This document shows positions 38,171-49,332 of a stretch of 64,000 nt of DNA, piece after piece (within the stretch, counting starts at the first letter, position 1; the number at the start of each line of letters is the position of its first letter). The stretch is from Polytrichum commune (lineage: Eukaryota; Streptophyta; Polytrichopsida; Polytrichales; Polytrichaceae): contig OX485806.1 in assembly GCA_950295325.1 (NCBI GenBank), positions 5,086,001 through 5,150,000 of the forward strand, read 5' to 3'. A program made the position numbers and the translations under genes. A model generated the notes under the pieces. The model was given only the letters and a program-made list of their open reading frames with translations, did no database searches and was not told where the DNA came from.

Positions 38171-38174
<4 letters not shown>

Positions 38175-38340
38175 TGCCTCAAATGAGCTTGTTAAATTTC
38201 GCGTGAGAGAACAACTCTCTGTACAAATGGTCTCGTGGATCCAAGTATCTCTCGCCTATCGGATTATTCCTAACAAAATTGTTTACAGGTAGTCCGCTTC
38301 CCCTGAGCGCCTGGAGGTATTTACTAAGGTCTAACAAAAA

Positions 38341-38992
38341 TCAGTCCCGGACCTTCTCGACCGTCCACGTAGGGCAAACTATTAAGTTGGCCGTCGGGTT
38401 CAACATGTTCTTTGCGGCGCTGTCGTCCACCATGAGCGTGTTCTCCCGGGTGGGACGGACGTCGTAGGGGACACCTATCAATGACGGACGCTGGTCCCAA
38501 AAAATGGGCTTCAAGACCTTGAGGTATTGGGGGGAAGCGGGGTTGTTTGGTTTTTTGACGACTTTGCCGTCCAGTGTGTACAATATTCTACAGGCTTCCT
38601 GTGCTAGGACCATGCAGGGGGGCTCGATGCCCTTGAAGATGAACTCCACGACTGCATTGGTGTTCTCGGCCTTCATGGAGCTCCACACGACCACCCACCA
38701 TCGTTGTTGGGCGATCTGGAGGAAGGTCCGAAGCCACGGGCGGAGGTGAACTAGCTTGCTCTTTATGAACGTGGGCGGCCCGTCGTAATTCGCGTCCTCG
38801 GGCTTGCAAAAGGGCACCGTGGGGGTCCTCGGGCAATGAACGCATTGGACGAGGACCCCGTTGAGGTCTAACACCAGGAACCGGGTCTTAGGCGGCAAAG
38901 GTGGAACGGGTAAAATGGGGGGGACCATCGCGCTACCTTCCTCGCTTCTTGGAGAGGCCCGGCAGGGAGCCGCGACGCTATGCTCCGATCCC
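38341..38992 (-). CDS. FCP1/SCP-like (NLI-interacting-factor-like) phosphatase, TE3 cargo
   Basis: HAD-superfamily phosphatases of this group dephosphorylate Ser/Thr, for example on the RNA polymerase II tail. Here the nucleophile motif is LVLDLNGVLV, where DxDxT is usual; the second Asp is Asn, so activity is doubtful. Motif II is WWVVVWSSMKAEN. The C-terminal acidic pair is LMVDDSAAKN, with a Lys before it at YLKVLKPIFW. The exon probably begins at an acceptor near 38992, after ccacag. The frame stops at TGA (38341-38343) but stays open for about 56 more codons (starting FLLDLSKYLQALR), which look like the normal family C-terminus. The TGA is therefore probably a recent nonsense change. The same gene is found as a fragment in TE1. 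Confidence 0.75.
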
Positions 38993-39438
38993 TGTGGAGA
39001 CGAGCGACATAAGGCGGGGGAAGACTATGTCATGCTATGTCCACTTAAAGTGAATACAATATTTTCTGTGAAAAATACAAGAACCACTATGCATAGGCGG
39101 CCATACAAATGCAAGAGGGGGCAAGAGGAAAAAATATACATTTGAACACGAAAACAAACATAAGGGCACAAAATAATAATTTTATTGTTTGCAATGCTCT
39201 ATGTACAAAATGCCTAGGGGTGCGAAGCCGCGTTGAACGATCCGTTCAAACTATCCTAATTCAACATCTACAAAATTGTGTGCACGCCTCCAAGTTCGAG
39301 TAAAATCGTGGGACGGGCGACGTTAGTGATCGTCGGGGGGGGGGGGGCTGAAGGGATGCGAGAGCGGATGGACGGGGTGGGGGCAGTTCCTCCTAGCTAG
39401 GGGGGACACGACCACGGCAACAAGACAATAGACCAAGA

Positions 39439-39852
39439 GTTTGGGTCGAGCGACCCAAACTGAGGAGGTCTCAGTGTATTACCTCTCCCTGGTCATGCTT
39501 GGACGCCATGGAAGCCTCCACCGCCTCCGCTTGTCGTTCTCTCTCGCCACCGCCTTCTCCGACGATGTCAGCACCCCTCTCCTGCAAGCGCTCAGTGTCA
39601 GGACCTTCTCCTAACCCAACCTCCGCATGTGCATCATGCATAGGTTCATCGATTGGGATAGGAGTAGAGGTATCACCAGGCCCTCGAGGACCTTCAACAT
39701 CAGGCATGGGTGTGTCTCTTTCAGACCCATGCTGGTCCATTGAAGACTGAGCGGTCACGGGGTTTGGGTCGGCCGACCCAAACTCTCGTGCATCATGAGA
39801 TTGGCCTTGTTGCACTGTAAGGGGGGGCGGGTTTGGGTCGGACGACCCAAAC
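39439..39852. repeat. Three GTTTGGGTCG palindromes at the 3' end of fusion 2
   Basis: Copies lie at 39439-39460 (centre AG), 39762-39783 (GC) and 39831-39852 (GA). The last two fall inside the coding exon 40982-39471 and are translated as FGSADPNP and FGSSDPNP. Confidence 0.9.
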
Positions 39853-41079
39853 ATGTGGGGGCCGTCCTGCTGATGGGGCGGGGGGATCACCAGGGGCGGC
39901 CGAAGTGGTGGGGGGGTCACAGGTCTAGAAGACCCGGGAAGGCGCCATATATTGGGGTCATCCGCTTGTTGAACCGGCGGATACGGACGGACGTGGGGGG
40001 GAACCATGTGCTGAAAGCTGAAGGAGGATTGCGGCACGGGCTGCGGAGGAATGTTCTGGGGAGGGAAGCCGGGGGGCAAGTGTGGAAATGAGCCCGGGGG
40101 AGCCACCACCAAACCCTGCGCCCACATGCCTCGAATCACTTGCGTGATCAAGTCCGCACTAGTTGGAGGTTGCGCCAATGCCCGCAGTCGCTCTTGCTCC
40201 AATAAGAGAGCCCTTAGCTCTGCCACTTCGTTCCGCACTGAGGGTTCTTCAGCAGCGGCCTTTTGCAAGCGGACGCGTTGTTCTTCGTCCCTTAATATCT
40301 TCTCGTTGGCTTCTTGCACGGTGAGGACTTCCGGCTTCACCTTCACCATCCCTGCGAAGGCACCTGGAGAGGGAGGGTCCGACCTGAGCCGTTTCGCGAG
40401 CTCCATGTCGTCCTCGTCTTCGCTGCTAATGGCAATTGTCTCCTCGATGGCATAGTCGCCATAGAGTTTCTTGCCTTTTAGTTTCCTCCTCTCCCTGAAC
40501 GCGGCAGTCGCATCCCTGGAGTACATGTCGCGGGCATCATCAACCGTCAGGACGGGCACCAACTTACTTTGTGGAGTTGCTACCCGCATTGCCTTCTTTC
40601 GTTGAGGGGCTTCAGATTCCTGAGTGAAGCCTGTTCCCCCTTCTTCGACCTCGCCCTCCACTTTAGCCTCTTCTTCCTCCTCTTCCACCTCCGCATCCTC
40701 CTCCTCCTCCTCCCCCTCCTCGTCACGCGGTCGCCGAGAGGATGGGCCTGGATGCACTTGGACCAGAGGCTCTGGTACAGCAACTGGAACCCTTATGGCC
40801 AATTCTTCAGGGTTGACACGCCTCGCCTTATCCAGCGGGCTCTCACCCCCTTCAACAGTCTCCTCGGCGTAGCTCCCAGGGATCCAGTCTAGTATATCCA
40901 TCTTCTTCGCCAATGATTTTTGGGCCTTGTAGAATTGGATGTCATTAAGGTCTACATAGTTGTACACGTTCAGCCCCAGCATCTGCAGAAATCCCACCAG
41001 ATGTTATTATATGGCATAACATGTGATTCCACCGAAAAGGGGAAGTACATACAAGACCTAATATCAATTGCAAAGGTTA

Positions 41080-41141
41080 TAGTTTGGGTCGAGCGACCCA
41101 AACTAGCATCAGTGTTAGTTTGGGTCGCTCGACCCAAACTA
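41080..41141. repeat. Two GTTTGGGTCG palindromes in intron 2 of fusion 2
   Basis: Perfect 22-base copies with centres AG and CT, 37 bases apart, lie inside the 186-bp intron 41168-40983. Confidence 0.95.
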
Positions 41142-42618
41142 TGAAAACAATTATGGTAAGGAGCTTACAATGCCAGCGAAGACGGGCTTGGTGAAGACAT
41201 GCCAGCGAAGACGTTGAATATACAGTCCCTTCTTCTCGTCAAGGCCCTCATTATTCGGAGATAGAATTCCATCCGCAACTCGTCCGAATGGTATATGGCA
41301 TATTTTGCCTCGTCGTAGAGGGACTTACTTGCACCCAGGCCTTCTGGAACTTGGAATAGTTTCTGCATCCGGGTTATGGGGTGGTTCTCCACCTTCAGCA
41401 AGGTTGCTTTGAACACAAAGTACAAGCACAACAAATTCATGACTTTGGTTTTCTTGTCCTTTAGTGTCGTGTACACCCCCTCTGCCGGTGCAGCAATGTA
41501 GTGAGACTTAGACACCGCATACTCAGGCTGCAATTTCCTCACAATTTCATACACTTGCTCTGCTCTCCTATCCTCTACTATCCACAGCCACATATCGACC
41601 TCCCTAAGCTTAGGGCTTGCATACTCCACGAACTTCGACATGAAGGGCTCGTAGAAGGGTGTACCCATTGTGCCCTCAAACGTACTCCCAGGAATGCTCC
41701 GGAAGTCTATTATACCAAAGGGGAACCGGTCCGCTGTTCTTACTCGTATTTCTTTCCTGGAATCAAGGCCGGGCCATCCCTGGATTTTAATAAGGTCAAA
41801 AGCGACAAGGTTGAAATGCGCATCCCCCTCAAAACTTACAATCTTCTTCTCCTTTATAAAGTTTGAGAAGGCACGCGTCGAGTGTTCTGGAAGAGCCAGG
41901 TTCTTCCCACCCTTCACCAGTTTTGACTTTAGGAAGTCTTCTCTTGCCTCCCTGATCAGAGCTGCCATGGATGCACTGGTGAAGTTGTATTCAGCCTTGA
42001 ACACTCTCCAGTTCACCTCGTTCACCTCGTCATCGACAAAAATGTTCTTTTCCGGGATTAGCTTCTGCAGCTCCTGGACGATCGTTGTTTTCTTCTTCCT
42101 ATTCTCCGCCCATTCCTTCATTGTGTAACATGAAGGTACAAAGGATTTCGGCTTGGTGAAGACTATTTTGGGGTACACCCAAAATGTCTTAGGGGTCGGG
42201 TTGTTGTGCAAGATGTGCGTTGCCGCCTTCCCCATTTCCGCCTCCGAAAGACCCTGCAGACTTCTAAAGAATTCTCTCATGAGAGGCTTCATCGCCTTGA
42301 ATCGAGAGGACGAGTTGAAGAGGTTGCATGTGTCAGGATCCATGAGATCCCTTGTCTCGTGTTTCTCAAACACTGTCTTCCACTTCTGCCAAACCATGTC
42401 GGATGATGTAATCAAGTAGATCTCTCCTCTTAGCTCATTGTACTTCTTTTGCTTGTGACTTGAATTGTCAATTGAGGAGAACTTGTTTATCATTTGGTAT
42501 TTGAAAAGCTGCACAAGAGCATAGAATGCGTGTTAATTCTCAATATGTTGTTTCCAAACAAAGAAGAAAAATGATGAACAACAAACTGCGTAGACAAACA
42601 CAAACTAAAACACAAGGT

Positions 42619-42760
42619 TTGGATCGAGCGATCCAAACTGTATGAAGAAACACAAGGTTTGGGTCGAGCGACCCAAACTGTATGAAGAAACACAAAGTTT
42701 GGGTCGAGCGACCCAAACTGTATGAAGAAACCCAAAGTTTGGGTCGAGCGACCCAAACTC
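42619..42760. repeat. Four GTTTGGGTCG palindromes in intron 1 of fusion 2
   Basis: Four copies, each followed by a copy of tgtatgaagaaacacaag, occur at ~40-base period. The first (42619-42640) is GTTTGGATCG-AG-CGATCCAAAC: both arms carry the matching change, so the palindrome stays perfect. Confidence 0.95.
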
Positions 42761-44134
42761 TGTTTGAGAAACAATGCTCACCTCCCACTTTGGATTCTTG
42801 TCTTTTGCATTCTCCCTTTCCTTGGGAGGCCGGCCGTAGAACTCCCACACATCCCGCGATGCCATGATGTTCCTAATCCAAGAAGCTTGATATGCCCGCT
42901 TCTTGTTATTCATGTTGAAATAGCGGGAGATATCCCTCAGCCGGGTTTCGTCGTCCGACCACACGACCAATGCCTTCCATACCTTCAATTTTTCCTTTAG
43001 ACCATTGGGATCATTCCACTCCGTCATCAGTTGAAGTTTCTTTGAAGCTTCAACACTGTGCTGACCGTCAATCAGCCAAAAATCGCCTTTCTCTATAGAA
43101 GGCCACATATCCGGTGTAGGCATTCTTTTGTATCCCTGAGGCATGACAACAATAGTCTGCCTATCATGTTTAAACTGGTCGCTCACCATCTGGGCGATTA
43201 ACCAATCAACATACGCATCTTCCTTTGCCCGAACGCACTTCTCTGGTGGCGCTACGTGGCATTGTGCGATGTTGACATCAAACTTGAATTCTCTGCCCAT
43301 GAAAAAACAATGTAAACACTTGGTGTCGAAATTGTTGAGTATTTTCTGGATCTCCGATGGCTCCACTCCTTCCCCGGGCTTGGGCATACGTAGCTCCGGT
43401 GAAACAGGCTCATCTGTCATGGCAGATACTGACTCTCTCGGCCTCTTAGATGGTGTCGTCTGCCGGCTTTGTGATGGCGTCGGTGTTTCACTATCAGCAG
43501 GAGTTGCCGTAGGTGTTGTTCTCCTCGAGTCAGCTGGAACCGGTCGGGGCTTCCTCACTGTTTGAGGTCTTGACGACCCTGCGCCCTCTTCAGCAGTCGC
43601 CTTGCGCCTCACAACTTGTTGAGATTTTGACTTGCTTTGCTGGGTCTTGTTTATTGCGTTGATTGCCTGCTTAAGTTTAGTGAACCTGGTTGCAACCTTC
43701 GTGTTTGAAATGATCGCATCTATGAAGATTGTATCCGGTTTAACAATGTCTGGCTCAGCGCAGGATTCTTTCACGTATACCGGATCGAATGGCTCGGCTT
43801 GCTCATGCATGAACATGTGCACATTTTCCAGAGAAGAGTTTTCCAGGATGACGTCAACGTGCTCTCCTAGAGCATGAACTGATGCCACCTCCCATCCCGT
43901 CAAAGCATCCCATGTGTGTTGCTCCTCCGTGCCAACCTTCAAAACAAGGAGGATTTTGAATTGAGCTGCCTTTACTACAAGAAAGGACCATGCAATTACA
44001 AGGTCTTCTTTTGCTACGTAGGATTGGTTTTTAGGAGTTTCGTGCTCCTACCAGATCGCGTCTGGTGCCGGCTTGAACCATCGTTCTCCAGGTCTTTTCT
44101 TGGGGGGCATCTGCAAGTAGAAATACATATGTTA

Positions 44135-44923
44135 GTTTCGGTCGGGCGACCCAAACTCTTTCAAATCATATAGGCTTATGTCTGGGTTTAGTAACATTTA
44201 TATATGGGGTTACTTTTCACAGGTTTGGGTCGAACGACCCAAACCTGTGCCTACAATGGCTAATGAATAATATATTATTTGGCTACGAAAACCAATCTTT
44301 AAGTTCATGGATACAACAATCATCACGAGCTACTGTTCTAGTTGTGGGTCATTTCATTATTGCTTGGGTGTTTGAGTTGTTGTTTATAAGTGTAAGTATT
44401 GTTCGTAAGCAGTAAAAATTTACGCAAAGTTTGGGTCGTTCGACCCAAACTTTGTAGCGGTATGGAATGATCGGCTATGGCCTTAGATCATACCCAAGAT
44501 GATGATTACCTAAATTATGAATTACCATTTCATGCGCTGTTTGGGTCGAACGACCCAAACTCTGCAGATGGATTGGGTCGATAGGGTTACATATTCACCC
44601 AAGATGATGATTAAATTAATTATAAATGAACATTTGATGCGGAGTTTGGCTAAACCCTAGACCCAAACAATGCTTATGGTTTGGGTCGAGCGACCCAAAC
44701 TCTGCAGATGGATTGGCGCCCACGACCCAAAGCATCTGCTAGTTTGGGTCGAACGACCCAAACCATCTTTAGAGTTTGGGTCGAACGACCCAAACCATCT
44801 TTAGAGTTTGGGTCGAACGACCCAAACCATCTTTAGAGTTTGGGTCGAACGACCCAGACCATCTTTAGAGTTTGGGTCGAACGATCCAAACCAGCTGGAG
44901 AGTTTGGGTCGCTCTACCCAAAC
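44135..44923. repeat. About eleven GTTTGGGTCG palindromes upstream of fusion 2
   Basis: Copies lie from 44135 to 44923, mostly with centre AA, in the 5' flank of fusion 2. 44741-44900 is a tight 34-bp tandem run with ccatctttagag spacers. A half site follows at 44963. The fusion-2 ATG is at 44110, so these lie in its likely promoter. Confidence 0.9.
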
Positions 44924-44963
44924 CAACTGCAGAGTTTAGTGTTTTAGGGTTTCAAACTGAAGT

Positions 44964-47900
44964 TTGGGTCGTCTCTCGAAACACTTTTGATTCCAGAGAC
45001 CTTTATAATGTGTTTACGCAGCATATACAATGCTTAATGCATTGTAGATGTTGCGAAACTCTAAAGAAATTGACACACATAAAGAAGTTGAAGAAATCAC
45101 CTTGCTTTGCAAACTACACAACAAGCTGCTGTTGGAAGCAGTTCTAACAAGCTAGTCTTGGAAGCTGATTCTAGAAAGGATTGGATATCAGAAAACTAAG
45201 AACGCCTCACAAACATTCACTCTGAATTGAAGAAGCTTTCACAAACATTCACTCAGAATTAAACAATCCCTCACAAGCATTCACTCTGAATGTAACAAGT
45301 GTTTACAAACATGAACAAAGAAGCTATCTGAAGGCCACACATGCACCCTGATTTTCGAACAATCATTCTAATTCCGAAATCACTCTACACTCACACATGA
45401 ATGTTTCTAAGACCAGGAGGAACTGACACAACCACTTTGAAACAACACTCACACTCCAAAACAACAAAGACGTTCTGAAATGGCTAAAATGTATAGACTT
45501 TAATACAAAAACAAACCCTAAAACTCATACTACACTCAGAACTCGGTCAATGCGCACTCAATGAACAACAAAATAGATCAAAAGAAGAGGAGGAGTGAAA
45601 GAGAGAATGAGATAATGATGAAGAGGGAAGGAGAGAGGGAATGCGAGTTCGACAAGGAGAGAGAGAATGCAAGGGAGGAGGTGGCGCTTTCAAGAGCGGC
45701 GGCGCCTCCAGAAAGTATGAGAAACGTACAAAGGAGGAGGAGCTTGGAGCGGAGGAGAGAGAAAGAGAAAGTGCGGAGGGGAGAGTGAAAGGAGGAAGGT
45801 CACTCAAGGGCGGGACCCATTTGGGCCGGCGCCTTTCGTGTCCGTTCGGCTCATGGCCGCCACGTGTCACGGGGCGCTCCATGGCCCAAACGAATACACA
45901 ATCTGAGCCATTGGAGAGCTCCAGGCCCATCGACGGTCGATAGGCCTCGCAGGTGGGTATCCTTTAGCCACCTATCCCTTACCATCCTTGAGGATACTAA
46001 AAAACCTTTATAGCCTAAGGTTTTTAATTTAATGGTCCCCCGATGGATTTGCTAATATCAAATAATGAAACTGTATTGGTTTTGTAATTTTAGTAATCTA
46101 CACATATGCATGAATCGAGAATGATAGATACTAGACTAAGAGGAGTATTTAATAATTATATTGCAATCCTCGTAGGCAATTACATAATGGAATAATATAA
46201 CTATGGTAACCATTTACACAATGAATGGTTTCAAGTTATATATTGTAATTATCTATGAAGGTTGTTGGTAAAGGACAATGCTATAGCCTACGATGGATCC
46301 GTTAACACATACCATTGAACTAAATCTAATTATACAAGTTTATGTAGTGTCATTCATTATAATATGGAATTATGCAATATTAAGTGTTGACAACTTAATA
46401 TCATTGTTGTTTGCGAAAAACAACAAAGATGTTGTTTGATTTATAGCATGATGGAACATTAACATACTTATTTACAAGTTTACATATTTATGAGATACAA
46501 ATATATTGAAGCGGGTGTTTTTGCTGAAGAACCCAATTAAGAACTCATATGAAGATGGTTTAGGTAGGACGACCCAAACATTAGACAATGTTGTTGTTGT
46601 TCATATATTTAGTTGAGACAAGATAAAGTCTACAAATATTGAATATAGTGATAGTAAATGAGAGAAACACCATGTATACAAATATGAAGCTATCAAATAC
46701 TAATATGTGGAGTTCAACATTATATGAAGCCATTTAAGCAATCACTTTGTTGTTGGATGATCCCTCCACATATATTAAACAACATATCTTATTAGGAAAT
46801 GAGGCACAAATTACAGTAGATGGTGTTCTATATGGAAGCCACACGGGTAGGTCACTCTAAGGCATTTTTGTGCACCACGTGCGGCTCAGGGTTTTTTGTT
46901 TTGGGGCTATTTACCTTCAAGGGTTGAATTAAAGCCTCCCTATAATTACTTGAATTTCAAAAATGGCCCATTTGTTTGCACCCTTCCATTACTTATATTG
47001 TCCAAGTCACTGCAATTTTTTGTACTCTATATTCCTTTTAAGTAATAAAAGCTAATCTACTTCCTGTTAAGGGAAACCATGGAAACAAAGAAGGGTGCAA
47101 ACAATAATATCATTGCAAACAAAGTTATGAAGAAAACACATAGGAGACCATAGGAAACATTATACTAAACATACCTTCTAGGAACCTTATCTTCAACCCC
47201 TATATTAATTTTACAAAAAAATAATGGCCCACATTTTATGTCCATCTAACTTACTTATAATGGGATTGTCTACATTTAATGGCCCCTTCATTATTTGGAA
47301 TTCCTTTATAATTTTTATTTCAAATGATTTCAATCCTCTCTATATTATGCCGCACGTCGTTTTTAAAATGCACTAAGTGACCTACCCGTGGGAAGCAACC
47401 CTGAACAACTACGAGGGTGTAGGGTGTAGGGTGTAGGGTTTAGGGTTTAGGGTTTAGGGTATATAAATGTGTCTTGTTGCACTCGAAGCCATAAATGAAT
47501 GGCGCATAGGTCAAATGAGGGGGCCAAGTCGCTTGTGGTTCTAAAAACAAATGTATATAGATATCACAATAGTCTAATTCATGAACATGAACGTTGGTTA
47601 CATTTCATGTTATGTTTGTTATGTATGTTATGTTACGTCGTAGATGCGTTCATATTTAGTGTATAAATCTCTAAATATCTTATTTAGTGTAGTGACACTA
47701 GAACACACCAACATGTATTTAAGGACATGTTCTGCTCAACTTGCATTGAATAGATACAACTATATATGTTTAGATTTTTCATCAAACATTTGTTAAAACA
47801 AATAAAATTGACTACATTTTTTTTGGCAAGCCAAATCAATAAAAACTATAGGTACAAAACACAACTACAATAAGTATGATATTTAGTGTTTGATACACTA

Positions 47901-49300
47901 AATACAAGTGAATACACAATATATCAATAACCATATGAAAGTAATAAACATTAAATATAAGCTATAGTAATATGTGGCATTGACATGTTTGAATTTAGTG
48001 TTAGTAAGGATGTGAAAAGAAGAAATATACGTGAGAGTAGAAGGTAGCAACACATTTACTTCTGACACTAACTGTCATAGGATTGAAAATTAATGTTGAG
48101 CATGTAAGGGTGGTAACCATAGTCCGCCAAGAGCCTAAGGCTAGTGTAAATGCAGCCTACAAAATTTGTGACTTAGCCTATAAAATTTTGAAAGTGTAGG
48201 ACAAAGAGCCTATGGACAATTTTAAAACATAGGATATCAACCTATGTGGTAAAAAACATGTAGGAAATTTTGCCAACAAAGTTTTTAAAAGAGCGGATTT
48301 TAGCCATTCATCCTTCTTCAAATTGGGAAATTAGTTGGCCTAAGTACATATCTTTAGGCTAATACTCGGGGCTCTTGAGTGGCACATAGGCGGATATCAA
48401 TAATAGCCCTGACTCCCTCCCCGTCGATCTTTACAAATACCACAGCCCAAGCCCCATCACCGCATAGAGGTTGAATCAGAAGATGGTGAGGACTTTCACC
48501 CTTAAACTCATTTGAATTTTAGCAACCTTTCATAACTTATAATCAACTCTTTAAAAAGGAGTTGGTTAATCCTTGGCCTTCAAACGTGGTGAAGGGCTTA
48601 GCCAGGTTCAATTCCTGCCAAGGATACCACTTAGTACTCAAATTTTGAATTTAAAGCCTACAACATTAAAAGATATGAAGGATTTTAACCTACTAAAAAT
48701 TAGTTTTAAAGGCAATTGGCAGGTAACTTAAAAACTCAAAAGGTTTTCAACTTACAAAAATTTGATATTGTAGGATGCAACCTATGCCATGAGGGAAATA
48801 GCCTATGCCCTTTTAAAGAGGTAGGCAATTAACCTCAATAACTTCAAAAACTTTTCGGACACTGGTGGTAACAACACTACATATAATCAAATCCACACAT
48901 CATATTTTGTGTAGTTATTTAATAGCGGAATTAGGAGGTTCGTTGTCCAAGGTCATTTGATGGTTGGCGCCACGAAGAGGCAAGCTAAATATGGATGCTC
49001 TATTACCAACAAGAAGCGGGAAATTCTGTCAGAAGGTTTGAACTTAGGTTTAGGGTTTACGTTCGGGCGGGAAAGGGATCCAAAGAGGAAGGCCAAGGCG
49101 GAGGCGGGTAGTATAAAGTACCAAACCCCCCAAACTTTGCTCCTTTTTTCTCATCTCTCAATTCTGAAATGGTTGCAAGCTCTCTCAAGTAGTGGTGGAG
49201 TGCAAGGTTCGTGTATGCATCCGTTGATGAGTAGCTAATTACAACAGCCATGCACGGCCTGAATTCTTCCAATTAGTATCCACGTAGCTGAATATGGAAG
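44964..49300. other. TE3 interior without recognisable genes
   Basis: AT-rich, mostly non-coding. 45560-45790 is a GA-rich tract whose frames on both strands are low-complexity. A subterminal-like segment at 46530-46585 (aactcatatgaagatggttt, then taggacgacccaaac) resembles 36.82-36.86 kb. A telomere-like tract lies at 47419-47462. Open frames here are short and unsupported. Confidence 0.6.
47419..47462 (+). repeat. Interstitial telomeric repeat (TTTAGGG)
   Basis: Three gtgtaggg-like units followed by four ttaggg/tttaggg units. This plant-type telomere tract lies inside TE3, possibly a captured or repair-added patch. Confidence 0.8.
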
Positions 49301-49332
49301 ATTACCGCAATTTAAGGCGGAATTTGCGGAAT

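Larger units (their letters stand above)
39471..44110 (-). pseudogene. ParB-like / N4/N6 methyltransferase-like fusion 2 (TE3)
   Basis: Proposed exons (minus): 44110-42782, 42508-41169, 40982-39471, with good GT-AG borders (GAG-GTGAGC, TGCAG-CTT, ATT-GTAAGC, CTGCAG-ATG). Exon 1 starts MPPKKRPGERW and holds a ParB-like signature (GDFWLIDGQHSVEASKKL, with Ser where Arg is usual), then KALVVWSDDE and ISRYFNMNNKK. Exon 2 has HFNLVAFDLIKIQGWPG at the motif IV place and ends with motif I (DCIFNVFAG). Exon 3 continues GLNVYNYVDLND, the acidic strand after motif I, then an acidic, Pro-rich tail. A TAG at 44048-44050 interrupts an otherwise open frame, and an extra 8 bases (41193-41200) shift the frame right after FAG. 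Not alignable to fusion 1 by eye outside the motifs, but the domain order is the same. Confidence 0.55.

Noticed and set aside
39499-40892. Plus-strand frames over the fusion-2 last exon
   Set aside because: They are antisense shadows of the minus-strand coding exon, which has consistent splice sites and composition.
42605-42782. C-terminal extension of the fusion-2 exon 1 frame through palindromes
   Set aside because: A strong GAG-GTGAGC donor ends the exon at 42782; the extension is intronic repeat sequence.
45547-45943. Ser/Leu/Pro-rich (minus) and Glu/Arg-rich (plus) frames
   Set aside because: Both come from one GA/CT-rich tract; low complexity, mutually overlapping, no domain.
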